Part shown: positions 26,419 to 36,017 of the stretch, piece by piece | How positions within the stretch are numbered: the first letter of the stretch is position 1 | Layout of the letters: each line of letters opens with the position of its first letter | Source: Halorientalis marina | GTDB taxonomy: Archaea; Halobacteriota; Halobacteria; Halobacteriales; Haloarculaceae | DNA: 64,000 bases | Direction: 5' to 3' | NCBI RefSeq assembly: GCF_023028345.1 | Contig: NZ_CP095488.1 | Location: 62,001 to 126,000, forward strand | The notes under the pieces: model-generated | The model's database searches: none | The model's input: the letters and a program-made list of their open reading frames with translations, nothing else | What the model was told of the DNA's origin: nothing | Made by a program: the position numbers and the translations under genes

Positions 26419-27657
26419 TCAGCCGGACTCCGCGGTATCGCCCCCTTCGACGAACTCGCCGGTGTCGCCCTCACTCCCGGAGCCGTCGCCCGGTTCGTCG
26501 TCCGGTAACTGGTCGGGGTCCGAACCGGTGGATTCGGCCATCGAGACGGTCGGTGTCTGACGTTCGCCGTGGACCAGCTCCGGGAGCGGGATCCGGATGG
26601 CCTCGACCATCACGACGAAGACGATAGGCAACAGGAAAAAGCCGTACCAGCCGAAGAGAATCGGGCCGAGGATGTACCCGAACATCAACAGCATCATGCC
26701 CAGCTGGCGACCCGAGAGGTACGGCTGGAGGAACGTCTGTGGCATGATATCGAGCAGGAGGAAGTAGACGACGAGGACGCCGCCGACGAACGCGAGTGCG
26801 CCGCCCCCGGCCTCGGTGGCCTGGAGCGCGAGCAGTCCCACCACCGGCAGGTAGACCAGTTTCCCGACGACGACCGGGATCAGGCTGGCGAGGCCGGTCA
26901 GGAAGGCGAGGATGAACACCATCGGGATCGCGAGGCCGGCGGGCGCGACCAGGTTCGTCACCCAGTAGACCACCGCCGCGATGAGGCTCATGGCGACGAC
27001 GAACAGCAGGTTCCCGAAGAAGACGGACTCGAGATCTTCGTCGACCGCCGCCGCGTAGGCGTGGGCCGTCGTCCCGGGGCCGCCGACGAGGTCCCGGAAG
27101 CCGGCGGCCAGTTGCTCGTCGGTTTTGAGGAGGAAGAAGGACAGCGAGATCGCGAGTCCGAGAAAGAGGAGCGTCCCGGCGAGCGCCGAGAAGGCCGCGA
27201 CGCCGGCGCCGATCAGCGGTTCGATGCCACCGCCGCTCGTGACCGCCCCGACCGGGTCGGCCAGTATCTCGAGGAGGACCTCCCGCTGTTCTTCCGGCAG
27301 TGCGTCCAGCGCGAAGTTCTCGCCGACCAGTCCGAGGAGACCGTCGGAGTCGGCCAGCGCCGCCCCGACCTGGCTCACGATGCGGACCCCTGCAATGAGC
27401 GTGACCAGGAGTATCGGGACCAGCACCAACAGCACGGTCGCGCTCGCGGCGAGCGGTTCGGAGTCGATGACGCGGCTCAAGCGCCGACAGATCGGTCGCG
27501 TGGCGTAGTACCCGAACACGCCGACGACGAGTAACCCCACGAACACGTGGGCGATGTACAGGGCCGCGAGACCCAGTACGGCAACGAAGGCCCACCAGGC
27601 CAGTCGGTTCCACCGCTCGCGCGACCAGCGTTCGGACTCGGACATATCCTTTTTCAT
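26419..27657 (-). CDS. AI-2E family permease (PerM/TqsA-like)
   Basis: A 412-residue membrane protein with about eight hydrophobic segments: two near residues 22-60, one at 68-90, a loop of ~80 residues ([11 protein letters not shown]), then helices from 150 to 345 including [18 protein letters not shown] and [15 protein letters not shown], and an acidic, disordered C-terminal tail after residue 355. The PYLSGR and G-LIPVVG regions are family hallmarks. Members export small molecules or, in haloalkaliphiles, exchange Na+ for H+; the substrate here is unknown. Start ATG 27657 or an internal ATG 12 bases later. Confidence 0.85.
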   Translation of the reverse strand: MKKDMSESERWSRERWNRLAWWAFVAVLGLAALYIAHVFVGLLVVGVFGYYATRPICRRLSRVIDSEPLAASATVLLVLVPILLVTLIAGVRIVSQVGAALADSDGLLGLVGENFALDALPEEQREVLLEILADPVGAVTSGGGIEPLIGAGVAAFSALAGTLLFLGLAISLSFFLLKTDEQLAAGFRDLVGGPGTTAHAYAAAVDEDLESVFFGNLLFVVAMSLIAAVVYWVTNLVAPAGLAIPMVFILAFLTGLASLIPVVVGKLVYLPVVGLLALQATEAGGGALAFVGGVLVVYFLLLDIMPQTFLQPYLSGRQLGMMLLMFGYILGPILFGWYGFFLLPIVFVVMVEAIRIPLPELVHGERQTPTVSMAESTGSDPDQLPDDEPGDGSGSEGDTGEFVEGGDTAESG

Positions 27658-27780
27658 GATGGTGTCTGGGTGGAAAACGGTTCGCCCGGCCCGTCACGGC
27701 GGGCTCCCTTGTGCGGGCGGGGTGTCCCGGTTCGTGAGGACGACGTTCACCGTCGCGCCCACGAGAATATACAGGCAGTC

Positions 27781-28232
27781 GGACGGAAAGAGGCCGGTCG
27801 GTTCAAGATGATGCTCCACCGAATTGCGAACGGCATCATCAAAGAAGTCGCCGAGGTCGGTTGTACAGGCATCGCCTTCGAGGAGTTGGCTGGATCCGTG
27901 ACCGCCTTTCTGGCGCGTCATGGGGCCACAAATGGGCCTTTGAGCGGCTGTACGAGTACGTCGAATACAGGGCCGAACTCCACGGTATCGATGTGGAGCA
28001 GGTAGACCCGGAGAACACGTCTCGGCGATGTTCGACTTGTGGATTCACGCACCCGGACAACCGTGACGGTGAGGACTTTGAGTGCCTGAAATGCAGCTAC
28101 GAGAACCACGCCGATTACAACGCGGCAAAGAACATTGGCTTGCGGTGTCTCCGTCGGTATGATCCGCCAACCGGACCGGGTGGTCGCAGATTACTGGTCC
28201 GTTGCCCGGAGGACGAGCGGGCCGATGGCTAG
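27781..28232 (+). pseudogene. tnpB: C-terminal relic of TnpB (IS1341-type), frameshifted
   Basis: Frame one reads [20 protein letters not shown] and GIAFEELAG; a frameshift near 27890 moves to [33 protein letters not shown], then [34 protein letters not shown]. These are the RuvC-II Glu strand (FEEL), the zinc finger (CSTC...CLKC) and the RuvC-III Asp (HADYNAAKN) of the RNA-guided nuclease TnpB. The start and about 200 middle residues are missing, and the last ~30 codons no longer look like TnpB. The tail overlaps the end of the convergent gene at 28191. Confidence 0.8.
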
Positions 28233-29201
28233 CGTCCGTTTAGCTACCACGACGATGCGGAAAATATAGGAGATAAACAGGAAAAACGGGAGCAAACAGA
28301 TGGTGAACGTGATGCCGACGACCCAGGTGACGACGGGGAGTCCGAGAAAGCGCGTCGGCCCGAACGTCGCCGCGTCGACGAACGTGAGCATCCCGCCGGC
28401 GACGACCAGCGCGACCACGGCTAGCCCGAGGATGTACTTCGAGAGATCGATCAGCGCCCACTGGAAGTAGAGCGTCTTGATGTGCTCGCGGGCGGGGCCG
28501 TACATCGTGACCGCGGTCCGGAGCTCCGCGAGCGCTTCGCCCAGCGGCTCGTCGATGGCCGCCCCGTGTTCTTCTTCTAATAGTTCGATCCGGTAGATCT
28601 TCCACGAGTAGTCGACGTCCAGCGCCGCCCTGAGGACGTCGAAAGACCCGAACTCCGCACCGTCGAGGGCACCTCTCACCGATGCCGTGTTCTCCTGGAC
28701 GTCGTCGGTGAGCGACGCGGCGTCCTCACGGAGGCCGTCGTCGTCGCTCTCGGCGGCGAGGCGGTGAACGGCCTCGGAACGGCGTTCCACGCTGGCGACG
28801 ATGGCGGAGAGGAAGGCCGCGGGCTCGACCGGGACGACGCCGTCAACCATGTCGGCAGTGTAGTCACGGAAGTCCACCGCCCCCTCCATGCGCTGGCGCT
28901 GGTCCCCGAGCGGTCCGTTCTCCTGTGCGAGGACGAGCTGGCTGATCGTGACGACGAGCGTCGTCCCCGTGACGAGGACGCCAATCAGGGCGGCAAAGAG
29001 CGTCTCGACGGTGTCCGTAGACTGGATGCGAAGCGACAGCGGCGGCGCGAGGGCGACGCTGAACAGCATGAACCCGACGAAAGCGGCCAGCCCGAGGAGT
29101 GCGGTGACGACGAACCGGTTCCAGTCGAACAACAGGCGGCCGACGAGGCCGGTCTCGTCGTTGCGCTCACGCATCGTGTCCGCGGTGGTGGATTCAGCCA
29201 T
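28191..29201 (-). CDS. Membrane protein of unknown function
   Basis: A 336-residue protein from ATG 29201 ([16 protein letters not shown]). Hydrophobic segments lie near residues 22-50 ([16 protein letters not shown]) and 60-90 ([17 protein letters not shown]), a ~150-residue soluble region follows (residues ~95-240, rich in Glu/Asp helices), then two more helices near 245-275 and 285-320. No catalytic motif. The next gene upstream overlaps its start by eight bases, so it is translationally coupled to the DUF4177 protein. Confidence 0.65.
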   Translation of the reverse strand: MAESTTADTMRERNDETGLVGRLLFDWNRFVVTALLGLAAFVGFMLFSVALAPPLSLRIQSTDTVETLFAALIGVLVTGTTLVVTISQLVLAQENGPLGDQRQRMEGAVDFRDYTADMVDGVVPVEPAAFLSAIVASVERRSEAVHRLAAESDDDGLREDAASLTDDVQENTASVRGALDGAEFGSFDVLRAALDVDYSWKIYRIELLEEEHGAAIDEPLGEALAELRTAVTMYGPAREHIKTLYFQWALIDLSKYILGLAVVALVVAGGMLTFVDAATFGPTRFLGLPVVTWVVGITFTICLLPFFLFISYIFRIVVVAKRTLAIGPLVLRATDQ

Positions 29202-29385
29202 TCTGTGTGTCCTTCGGCCGTTTGAGAACGATGAACTTCGTTCCGCCGCCGACGTAGTCAACCGTGGCCGTGACTTCCCAGCCGTCGGCACCGAGCGCAG
29301 TGAGGGCTGATTCCGGATCCGTCGCCTCCTTCCGGGTCGCGTTACGAGGTGGACTGATCGTCTTGTACTCCCACTGTCTTGTCAT
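29194..29385 (-). CDS. DUF4177-like small protein
   Basis: A 63-residue protein, MTRQWEYKTISPPRN from ATG 29385. WEYKTI, then ALTALGADGWEVTA and the closing FIVLKRP form the short beta-alpha-beta pattern of DUF4177 proteins, found in bacteria and archaea without known function. Its stop overlaps the start of the membrane-protein gene, so the two form an operon and the products may associate. Confidence 0.75.
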   Translation of the reverse strand: MTRQWEYKTISPPRNATRKEATDPESALTALGADGWEVTATVDYVGGGTKFIVLKRPKDTQNG

Positions 29386-29524
29386 GGCGGCCATTCTACC
29401 CCGGAACGTAAACAGATGGGGGCCGCTTCAGGCGCTCGCTCGGGATCCGCCGGCCGGGGCGCGGTGTGCGTACCAGACTACGGAGAAGTCCTGTGGGCTC
29501 GGATCCGCAGGCGAGCCATCCGAC

Positions 29525-29887
29525 GAGGGCCAGCTGAGCCGCGAGGCTGCCCGTCGCGAACAGGACCTCCCCACCGTCGGCGGAAGCGACGCCCACTACC
29601 CGCCCGAGGTGGGCCGCGCGTTCACGCGCGTCGACACGGACCGACTGACGCCAGCGGCGGTCGTGGAGGCCATCCGCGAAGGCCGCGTGGAGGCCAACGT
29701 TTCCGACTGACTCCCTCATCGTCTCGTCCACCGACTGTACCGCGCGGTCCACTTCAGGAAGGGGCACCTCGACACGCCGGACTGGCTCGGGAAGGACGAA
29801 GACGACACGGTGGACGAATCCGATACGGAAGGCGTGACGACCCGATCCGGGAGGACACGCTCGGAGGATGTGGAGTCGACCGGGTAG
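29525..29887 (+). pseudogene. C-terminal relic of a PHP-domain phosphoesterase
   Basis: In one frame the DNA reads GQLSREAARREQDLPTVGG, SDAHYPPEVGRAFTRVD, TPAAVVEAIREGRVEA, an in-frame TGA (29708-29710), then LVHRLYRAVHFRKGHLDTP before TAG 29885-29887. GGSDAH is the last metal motif of TrpH-like PHP phosphoesterases and the AIREGR helix and basic YRAVHFRKG tail are typical of the haloarchaeal branch. The N-terminal two thirds with the other metal ligands are absent. Confidence 0.7.
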
Positions 29888-30063
29888 TGACGGACCGGCC
29901 GGATCTTCGCCGACCGGTCCCCCGACGTGGCGGAGCGCCACGCTGGGTGTCCGGACGGTGAGCGGGGAGGCTACGGCTCGCTCGGCGTCGGTGTGGCAGC
30001 GGGACCGTGAGGGGCTGTGAGGGCGTGCGTCAGCGGGAGATGGGTGTCGACGTAATCGGCCCC

Positions 30064-30252
30064 TCAATCAGCACAGACGCCCTCACCGTTGCGAAGTGCA
30101 CGCATCGTCGTGCATTCGAGACAGGCGTACAGATTGTTGTCGTTGTCACCAAACACGCGGGCGAATCGTTGGGTGGCGTAACTACCACACTGTAAACATC
30201 TGGCTCGCCCCGACACGCGATCGTCGTGAACTCCGGCGATCTCCGATGCCAT
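30064..30252 (-). CDS. Small zinc-finger protein (DUF7563-like)
   Basis: A 62-residue protein, MASEIAGVHDDRVSG. The core is CLQCGSYATQRFARVFGDND and NLYACLEC: two CxxC pairs ~23 residues apart around the FARVFGD motif. Small haloarchaeal proteins with C-x2-CG-x5-F-RVFGD-x6-C-x2-C are frequent and presumed zinc binding. A second one is encoded at 50400. The role is unknown. Confidence 0.65.
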   Translation of the reverse strand: MASEIAGVHDDRVSGRARCLQCGSYATQRFARVFGDNDNNLYACLECTTMRALRNGEGVCAD

Positions 30253-31135
30253 GTACGGTTTCTTCCAGACATGTGGGTCCCTTTGTTATACTTCTACTAC
30301 TCCACCAGTCAGCGGTACAGCACTGGTCTTCGGGACGGCGAACGGCTGAAACCCGTGGCGAGCGACTCTCTCGGCCACGAACCCGCGGAGCGGTGCGGAC
30401 TGCCGACTCTCCGTCCGCCTTACTCCGGGGATTAGGAGCTATTTACCCCCGTAATTCGACCGACGAAGCGGCTCTCCGGCCCGCCACTTCCATCGACGGA
30501 GGCCCAGTGACTGCCGAAACTGTCTCAGCTTCTATCGTTTCGGGAGCCGTGCCAGTTTCCTGAGCGGCGGAGACCGGCCCCGATGAAATCGGTGGAGTGG
30601 GTGGTGGCGACCTGGCGACAGGGATCCGTCGAGCACGGGTCCACTCCGGAGAGTCGGCCGGGAAGGACAGACTGGTGGGATGAACGTGTCTACGCCATGC
30701 GTCAAGGGCGATAGTGAGATCGATGAGATGGCACGCTTACCGTTCCTCGGCCGACGCTAGAAGTGTCTTTCTCTGAAACACGGTTCTTTTGATTGCGACT
30801 GCAATTCTTTTTTATGATCAGTCGAAAGCGGACGCAGCAACCGAGAGAGTGACAGACCAGCTCGTCCCGTCGGAATCGTCGATATTGGTCTGTTCGGCGT
30901 GGCGACGGGCGGCTCTCGAAAGACCGCTTTCCCGAACAGTCACCGGAGTGAGCCCGGGACGGCGAGGGTGGCGAGGGAGGATGCCCCAGTCAAGGTCGAC
31001 CGCCGCTTTCGAGCGGTCCGGCCGTTGTATGCGCGTACTTAACACGTAAACAGTCGAAAAAACGGGTGAGGGAATCGCGCATTGGTTTCCGTCAGCTTCG
31101 GAACGGTTTTGAGAACACGGTCGTACGTCTCCCTC
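30253..31135. other. Long intergenic stretch without recognisable gene
   Basis: About 880 bases. Frames here translate to Arg/Ser-rich sequence without motifs; no tRNA-like cloverleaf, repeat or long hairpin was noticed. An AT-rich patch around 30780-30815 could be a promoter. It may hold decayed genes. Confidence 0.4.
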
Positions 31136-31773
31136 GTGACGACCCGAGACGACAGTAAGGGTGAGGAACCGCCGTGTTGCAAGCTCGGGCGGGCCATCGA
31201 ACGGTACGGCCTCGGGGGCCTCGACGAGGAACTCACGCAACGGTGGCGTGGCGCAGGCGGCGAGCGTAGCGGGGTCCGCGACCTCGCTGACCGAGTGAAC
31301 GTCGGATCCTCTCGAGAGCCCTCGACGTCGCCGGTGTCACGCCTCTCGACGCAGATACGGAGCACCTCTACCACCGGCTGACCGACGACGGGGTCGGAAG
31401 CGGGACACGGACCGAACTCCGCAGTCGGCTCGAATCGAAGGGTGTCGAACTCGATGCCGTCGAGTCACGATTCGTCTCTCACCAAACTGTCCATACACAC
31501 TTGACGGAGTGTCTCGGCGTGTCACGTGCCGACGATGACCGCTCCTCCGCCGAGCGCCGCTCGGACGAGCTGGATCGGATTCGGGCCCTCCAGAGCAGGA
31601 CCGAGGCGGTGACGGTCGACTCGCTCGAACGTCTCGACCGGAAGGACGACATCGACCTCCCGTCGTTCGACGTCCTCGTCGACGTTGCGATCCTCTGTGA
31701 ACGGTGTGGCCGCAGGACCGGGCTTGGCGACATACTCGAACGCGGCGCGTGCAGATGTGAAATCGAGAATTAA
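31136..31773 (+). pseudogene. rdfA: rdfA-like gene (rod-determining factor A) with one frameshift
   Basis: From GTG 31136: CCKLGRAIERYGLGGLDEEL, RWRGAGGERSGVRDLADRVN, then a one-base deletion near 31300, then RILSRALDVAGVTPLDAD, LTECLGVSRADDD, LQSRTEAVTVDSLERL, LPSFDVLVDVAILCERCGR and stop TAA 31771-31773. Start and end match haloarchaeal RdfA, about 200 residues, needed for rod-shaped cells. Restoring one base joins both frames perfectly (VNRRIL expected). It is either a recent pseudogene or a base-calling error; the rest shows no decay. A second copy elsewhere may be the active one. Confidence 0.7.
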
Positions 31774-31883
31774 GCGGGAGCGATTCCAGGTGTCGATGCG
31801 CTACCAGTCGTGCGACCGTCGCCCGGGCACTGGCACCCGGCGGTCTTCTGCGACGCGCCCGCTCGCCGGTAGGCGGTGCACGG

Positions 31884-32183
31884 TCAGTCCTCTTGGACGG
31901 CGGAGATCGCTTCTCGTGGCGCACTACAGTTCGGGCACGGTCCCGGTAGTTCCTCGTCTAGTTCACCCATCTCTCCGCACTCGCCACACTGCCACATCAG
32001 GTACCCTTCCCCGAACTCCTGTCCCGGCAACTCCTCGACCTCGCTCTCGTGGGGATCCATCGTTTCCACCTCGAACCCATCGTCGGTGAGTCCGCTCACG
32101 CGCCCCACCGCTCGGCCGTTGCCGTCGTACACTGCCTTTCCCGGTTCAATCGACGCACTGTCGACACGGTTCTGGTCGTCCAT
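31884..32183 (-). CDS. Rubredoxin-like zinc-ribbon protein (DUF7130 type)
   Basis: A 99-residue protein from ATG 32183 (MDDQNRVDSASIEPGK). The first 55 residues form a PRC-barrel-like or SH3-like stretch (GKAVYDGNGRAVGRVSG), and the end carries WQCGECGEMGEL and PCPNCSAPREA, a rubredoxin-type pair of CxxC motifs. Such small haloarchaeal proteins are common, with unknown role in redox or zinc handling. Confidence 0.7.
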   Translation of the reverse strand: MDDQNRVDSASIEPGKAVYDGNGRAVGRVSGLTDDGFEVETMDPHESEVEELPGQEFGEGYLMWQCGECGEMGELDEELPGPCPNCSAPREAISAVQED

Positions 32184-33124
32184 ATCATGACGTTCGTTAG
32201 CACGGTGCATTAGCTTTCGGGGAAACGTCGCGTACAATCCCCTCCCGAGAAGCGTGGGAGCCGTCCGGCCGCGGAGATATCTGGTCTCGGTTCGGCACCG
32301 CGTGTTCGTTCACAACGAAGACTGACTGTTCCCGGTAAACGGTGGTGGACACCGAATTGCGGCCTCCGGGTGCGCTCTAAAGCAATGTGTCGCGTCTTCT
32401 GTGCAGTTCCTGCCCGGAGATGTAGGCCTCAGTAGTTGCGCCGACGGAATCGGGCAGGAGTTTCTGGACACAGCGCGAGACCGCGACTACCGATGACACC
32501 CGGTAGCCAGCCATATCTCACTCAATTTTCAATTCCAAACTACTATCAGACATCTTTAATACCTGGCGGTCAGCGCGTTCGACCTCTCGTCCACAACTGG
32601 GTGTCCGAAGCCGGCTTCCAGCAGGCAGGGACGCCGACCCGAGTACGGGACGGTTGCGGAACCGTGATGTGCCCCGGTACGGGCGCAGTCAGCCCGGACA
32701 CGGCTGCGTATAGATTGTCCCACGTAGCAGACGCCTGGCAACGCGATGAATTTCGTCCTGTCGAGGGGCCGTTACGGAACTGATTCCGACGACACTCGAG
32801 AGCGAAGCATCGCTCACTACTGTCCATCAGATACTCCCTCACCCGAAACGTGACAACGAACCCACCAATTGAGGGGGGCTTCGTCGGGGCCGTGAGCCCG
32901 ACTTGCTTGAAAAAGCCAATCGATCACCCGTTCGCACTAACAATTATCAAAAGTATAATACTATATCTAACGAGACATTATACCACTCCAGTCCAATCAC
33001 TAGCTGATGCCATCGCCGAGTACATCACGACTGAACGAGATCGTCGGGTCTACGGAGAGTGCAGCGACAGTGTCATCGAAACCACCGAGGAGCGAGCGGT
33101 AGCGAGCGACCGGGTGAGCAATTC
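32184..33124. other. Long intergenic stretch with possible debris
   Basis: About 940 bases without a convincing gene. A short plus-strand phrase VHNWVSEAG near 32590 recalls the helix-turn-helix region of IS6-type transposases, and DAIAEYITTERDRRVY near 33010 resembles a piece of a DUF7344-like domain; both are too short to call. The AT-rich patch 32935-32990 probably contains the promoter of the gene at 33125. Confidence 0.35.
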
Positions 33125-33763
33125 ATGCTATCCACAGACTGGATTCCCTCTGCTGTGCAACCGGGGACCAACGTGCTGGTTAGCGGGCCGTCGGGGCACG
33201 GTGCCCGTGACGTGGCGTTGCAGTTAGTCCTCTCCGAATCGGCTCCCGACGAGGCACTCATTCTGATATCGGCCGACGTTGGCGGGCGCCCGTTGCTACA
33301 GCGAGCTGCGGACATCGACGGCCCCATCGACCGCACGCGGATCGGTGTGGTCGACTGTTCGGGACTCGACGACGACCAAGCGCGGTTCCGGGAACACGGC
33401 GAACCGATCGACGATCCGGGTGACCTCATGAATATCGAGATGGAATTCTCCGTCCTGTACGAGACGCTCGTAGAACGGGGGTACGACCGTGTGTACCTGG
33501 CCGTGTTCTCCGTCTCGTCACTGTTGGCACACGCGGATCTGCAGTCCGTCTCGTGGTTCCTCCACATGCTGACGGGGCGGATTACCGCCGCCGGCGAAGT
33601 GGGCGTGTTCGTCGTCGACGCCTCGATGCAGGACGATCGAACCGTCGACGCCATCGAATGGTACTGCGATGGCTCCGTCGAGGTTCGACACCGAGTTCCG
33701 GAGGGACGCCAGTTCCGCACGCGCGGCCTCGGAATCCGGTCGACACCGTGGACACCGGTGTAG
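33125..33763 (+). CDS. RecA-fold ATPase-like protein (DUF7504/RAD55-like)
   Basis: A 212-residue protein, MLSTDWIPSAVQPGTNVLVS. The first strand and loop GPSGHGARDVALQL are a degenerate Walker A (G-x4-G-A-R instead of GK-T/S), followed by ALILISADVGG, a strand ending VVDCSG, and VGVFVVDASMQDD in Walker B position. Haloarchaeal relatives of RAD55/KaiC with this degenerate P-loop are common next to sensor genes and are thought to be signalling proteins that may not hydrolyse ATP. It stands alone here. Confidence 0.65.
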   Translation: MLSTDWIPSAVQPGTNVLVSGPSGHGARDVALQLVLSESAPDEALILISADVGGRPLLQRAADIDGPIDRTRIGVVDCSGLDDDQARFREHGEPIDDPGDLMNIEMEFSVLYETLVERGYDRVYLAVFSVSSLLAHADLQSVSWFLHMLTGRITAAGEVGVFVVDASMQDDRTVDAIEWYCDGSVEVRHRVPEGRQFRTRGLGIRSTPWTPV

Positions 33764-33914
33764 CTAGATGCCGGTTGGTGGGTCGCTCTCCCGTCGGACC
33801 GAGAGTGGTGCTTCTCGTCTTTGCGGGGCTCGATGTAGAAGCTCTCGGAGTCTATTCTGAGCCGAAAGTGTTCGGGGCAACCACCAACTGCGAAACCCCA
33901 GAACGGACTGCAAA

Positions 33915-35705
33915 ATGGCACTGCCGTCGTGGACTGGTGCGGTCGTGATGGGTGGACTGTTGCTCGTCGTCGCCGCGTGGCTCTCCCGGGTCGAAGACTG
34001 GCGGTCGTACGGCCCTGTCGTCGGGGGTGACGGCGGACTGCTGGACCGTTCCGAGTACGAACACCGCGAGAAACCGGGCGGTATCAGCCGCTGGCTGACG
34101 ACGGTCGACCACAAGGACATCGGCCTCCTGTACGGAACCTTCGCGGTGCTCTCGTTCGCCTGGGGTGGTGTCGCGGTCCTGTTGATGCGGACGGAACTGC
34201 TCTGGCCGGCGTCGGACATCATGGACCCGGCGCTGTACAACGCCTTCCTCACGAGTCACGGGATCACGATGCTGTTCCTGTTCGGGACGCCGATGCTGGC
34301 GGCGTTCTCGAACTACCTGATCCCGCTTTTGATCGGGGCCGACGACATGGCGTTCCCGCGGATCAACGCCATCGCGTTCTGGTTGCTCCCGCCCGGTGCC
34401 GTCCTCATCTGGGGCGGGTTCTTCATCCCGGGTATCGACGCGGCCCAGACCGCCTGGACGATGTACACGCCGCTGTCGGTCGAACAGACGAATCCTGGCG
34501 TGGACCTGATGCTGCTCGGGTTGCATCTCACGGGCGTCTCGGCGACGATGGGGGCGATCAACTTCATCGCGACCATCTTTTCCGAGCGCGGCGAGGACGT
34601 CAACTGGGCCAACCTCGACATCTTCTCCTGGACCGTGCTGGTCCAGTCCGCGCAGATACTCTTCGCGTTCCCGCTTTTGGGCAGTGCGCTCATTATGCTC
34701 CTGCTGGACCGGAACTTCGGGACCACGTTCTTCGCGGTCGAAGGTGGCGGCCCCATACTGTGGCAACACCTGTTCTGGTTCTTCGGCCACCCCGAGGTGT
34801 ACATCCTCGTGCTCCCGCCGATGGGGCTGATCAGCTACATCCTCCCGCGGTTCTGTGGGCGGAAACTGTTCGGGTTCAAGTTCGTCGTCTACTCGACGCT
34901 GGCGCTCGGCGTCCTGTCTTTCGGGGTCTGGGCGCATCACATGTTCGCGTCTGGGATGGACCCGCGCCTGCGGGCGTCGTTCATGGCGGTCTCCATCGTC
35001 ATCGCGATCCCCTCCGCGGTCAAGACGTTCAACTGGATCACGACGATGTGGAACGGGAACATTCGGTTGACTGTTCCCTTCCTCTTCTGTGCGGGGTTCG
35101 TGGCGAACTTCATCATCGGCGGCGTCACGGGCGTCTTCGAGGCCGCGATTCCGATCGACCTCGTCCTCCACGACACGTACCACGTGGTCGCGCACTTCCA
35201 CTACGTCATCATGGGTGGGATCGCCTTCGCGATCTTCGCCGGCATCTACTACTGGTTCCCGCTCTTCACCGGCCGGATGTACCAGCGGACGCTGGCGAAG
35301 TGGCACTTCTGGCTGACGATGATCGGGACCAACCTCACCTTCTTCCCGATGATCCTGCTGGGCTACGCCGGGATGCCCCGTCGGTACGCGACCTACGACG
35401 TCTCCATCGGGCCGCTAGAGCTGTTCAGCCTGCTCCACCAGCTCGCGACCGTGGGTGCGTTCGTGCTCGCCATCGGGCAACTGATCTTCGTCTGGAACCT
35501 CGTCCAGTCCTGGCTGGAAGGGCCGAAGGTCGAGGACGGCGACCCCTGGAACCTCCGTGAAGGGACGACGAACCTGTTCACGCGGGAGTGGGGGTGGCAC
35601 GAGCGCCGCCTCGAAGCCGCCATTGCTGACGGTGGACGGGAGTCCGTGACCGAGGACGGTACTGCCGACGACGCCCCGAGCGAAGACGCGCCGGCCGACG
35701 ACTGA
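33915..35705 (+). CDS. coxA: Haem-copper terminal oxidase subunit I
   Basis: A 596-residue, ~13-helix membrane protein. Haem and copper ligands are visible: LTSHGITMLFLFG (haem a), WFFGHPEVYILVLPP (CuB His and the cross-linked Tyr), WAHHMFASG (two CuB His) and HDTYHVVAHFHYV (haem His). The K-channel Lys is in PSAVKTFNW and the Glu of GHPEVY marks the A1 class. An extra helix and ~60 residues precede the core, and an acidic tail follows it. It reduces O2 to water while pumping protons. No subunit II, III or haem-synthesis gene lies beside it, which is unusual. Confidence 0.93.
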   Translation: MALPSWTGAVVMGGLLLVVAAWLSRVEDWRSYGPVVGGDGGLLDRSEYEHREKPGGISRWLTTVDHKDIGLLYGTFAVLSFAWGGVAVLLMRTELLWPASDIMDPALYNAFLTSHGITMLFLFGTPMLAAFSNYLIPLLIGADDMAFPRINAIAFWLLPPGAVLIWGGFFIPGIDAAQTAWTMYTPLSVEQTNPGVDLMLLGLHLTGVSATMGAINFIATIFSERGEDVNWANLDIFSWTVLVQSAQILFAFPLLGSALIMLLLDRNFGTTFFAVEGGGPILWQHLFWFFGHPEVYILVLPPMGLISYILPRFCGRKLFGFKFVVYSTLALGVLSFGVWAHHMFASGMDPRLRASFMAVSIVIAIPSAVKTFNWITTMWNGNIRLTVPFLFCAGFVANFIIGGVTGVFEAAIPIDLVLHDTYHVVAHFHYVIMGGIAFAIFAGIYYWFPLFTGRMYQRTLAKWHFWLTMIGTNLTFFPMILLGYAGMPRRYATYDVSIGPLELFSLLHQLATVGAFVLAIGQLIFVWNLVQSWLEGPKVEDGDPWNLREGTTNLFTREWGWHERRLEAAIADGGRESVTEDGTADDAPSEDAPADD

Positions 35706-36017
35706 CGCGACGCCCAGTCTCGCGCTCCCGGACCGACGGACCAGACAAGCCGCTCGTGACCGTGCCCTGTTGTCCCCGCATCCACTCCCGTTCGTGTCGG
35801 AGAACTCCTTCGGGATCCGGATATTTTCCGAACCCGCGGCGTTCGATGGTGGGCAGTAGTCTTGAGAACGGACGTGTGGCCGTCGACAGAAAAACGGCAG
35901 TGGGACGCTGCTAGCCTTCCTGGGGCGTCATCGCGCCGCAACGGAGCTCCCGAGGTACCCGAGGGGATCGAACTGTTCTCAGTCTCCCATTTTGAGTGAT
36001 GGATAATACTGCCGCAT
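35706..36017. other. Intergenic region behind coxA
   Basis: About 310 bases between two convergent genes. No motif, repeat or extra cox subunit was recognised in either strand. Confidence 0.5.

Noticed and set aside
32560-32783. Possible IS6-type transposase fragment (VHNWVSEAG)
   Set aside because: Only about nine residues fit, the following catalytic motifs are absent and the frame ends soon.
33852-35306. 484-codon minus-strand frame opposite coxA
   Set aside because: Extremely Arg/Glu/His/Pro-rich translation mirroring the hydrophobic codons of coxA; no motif.
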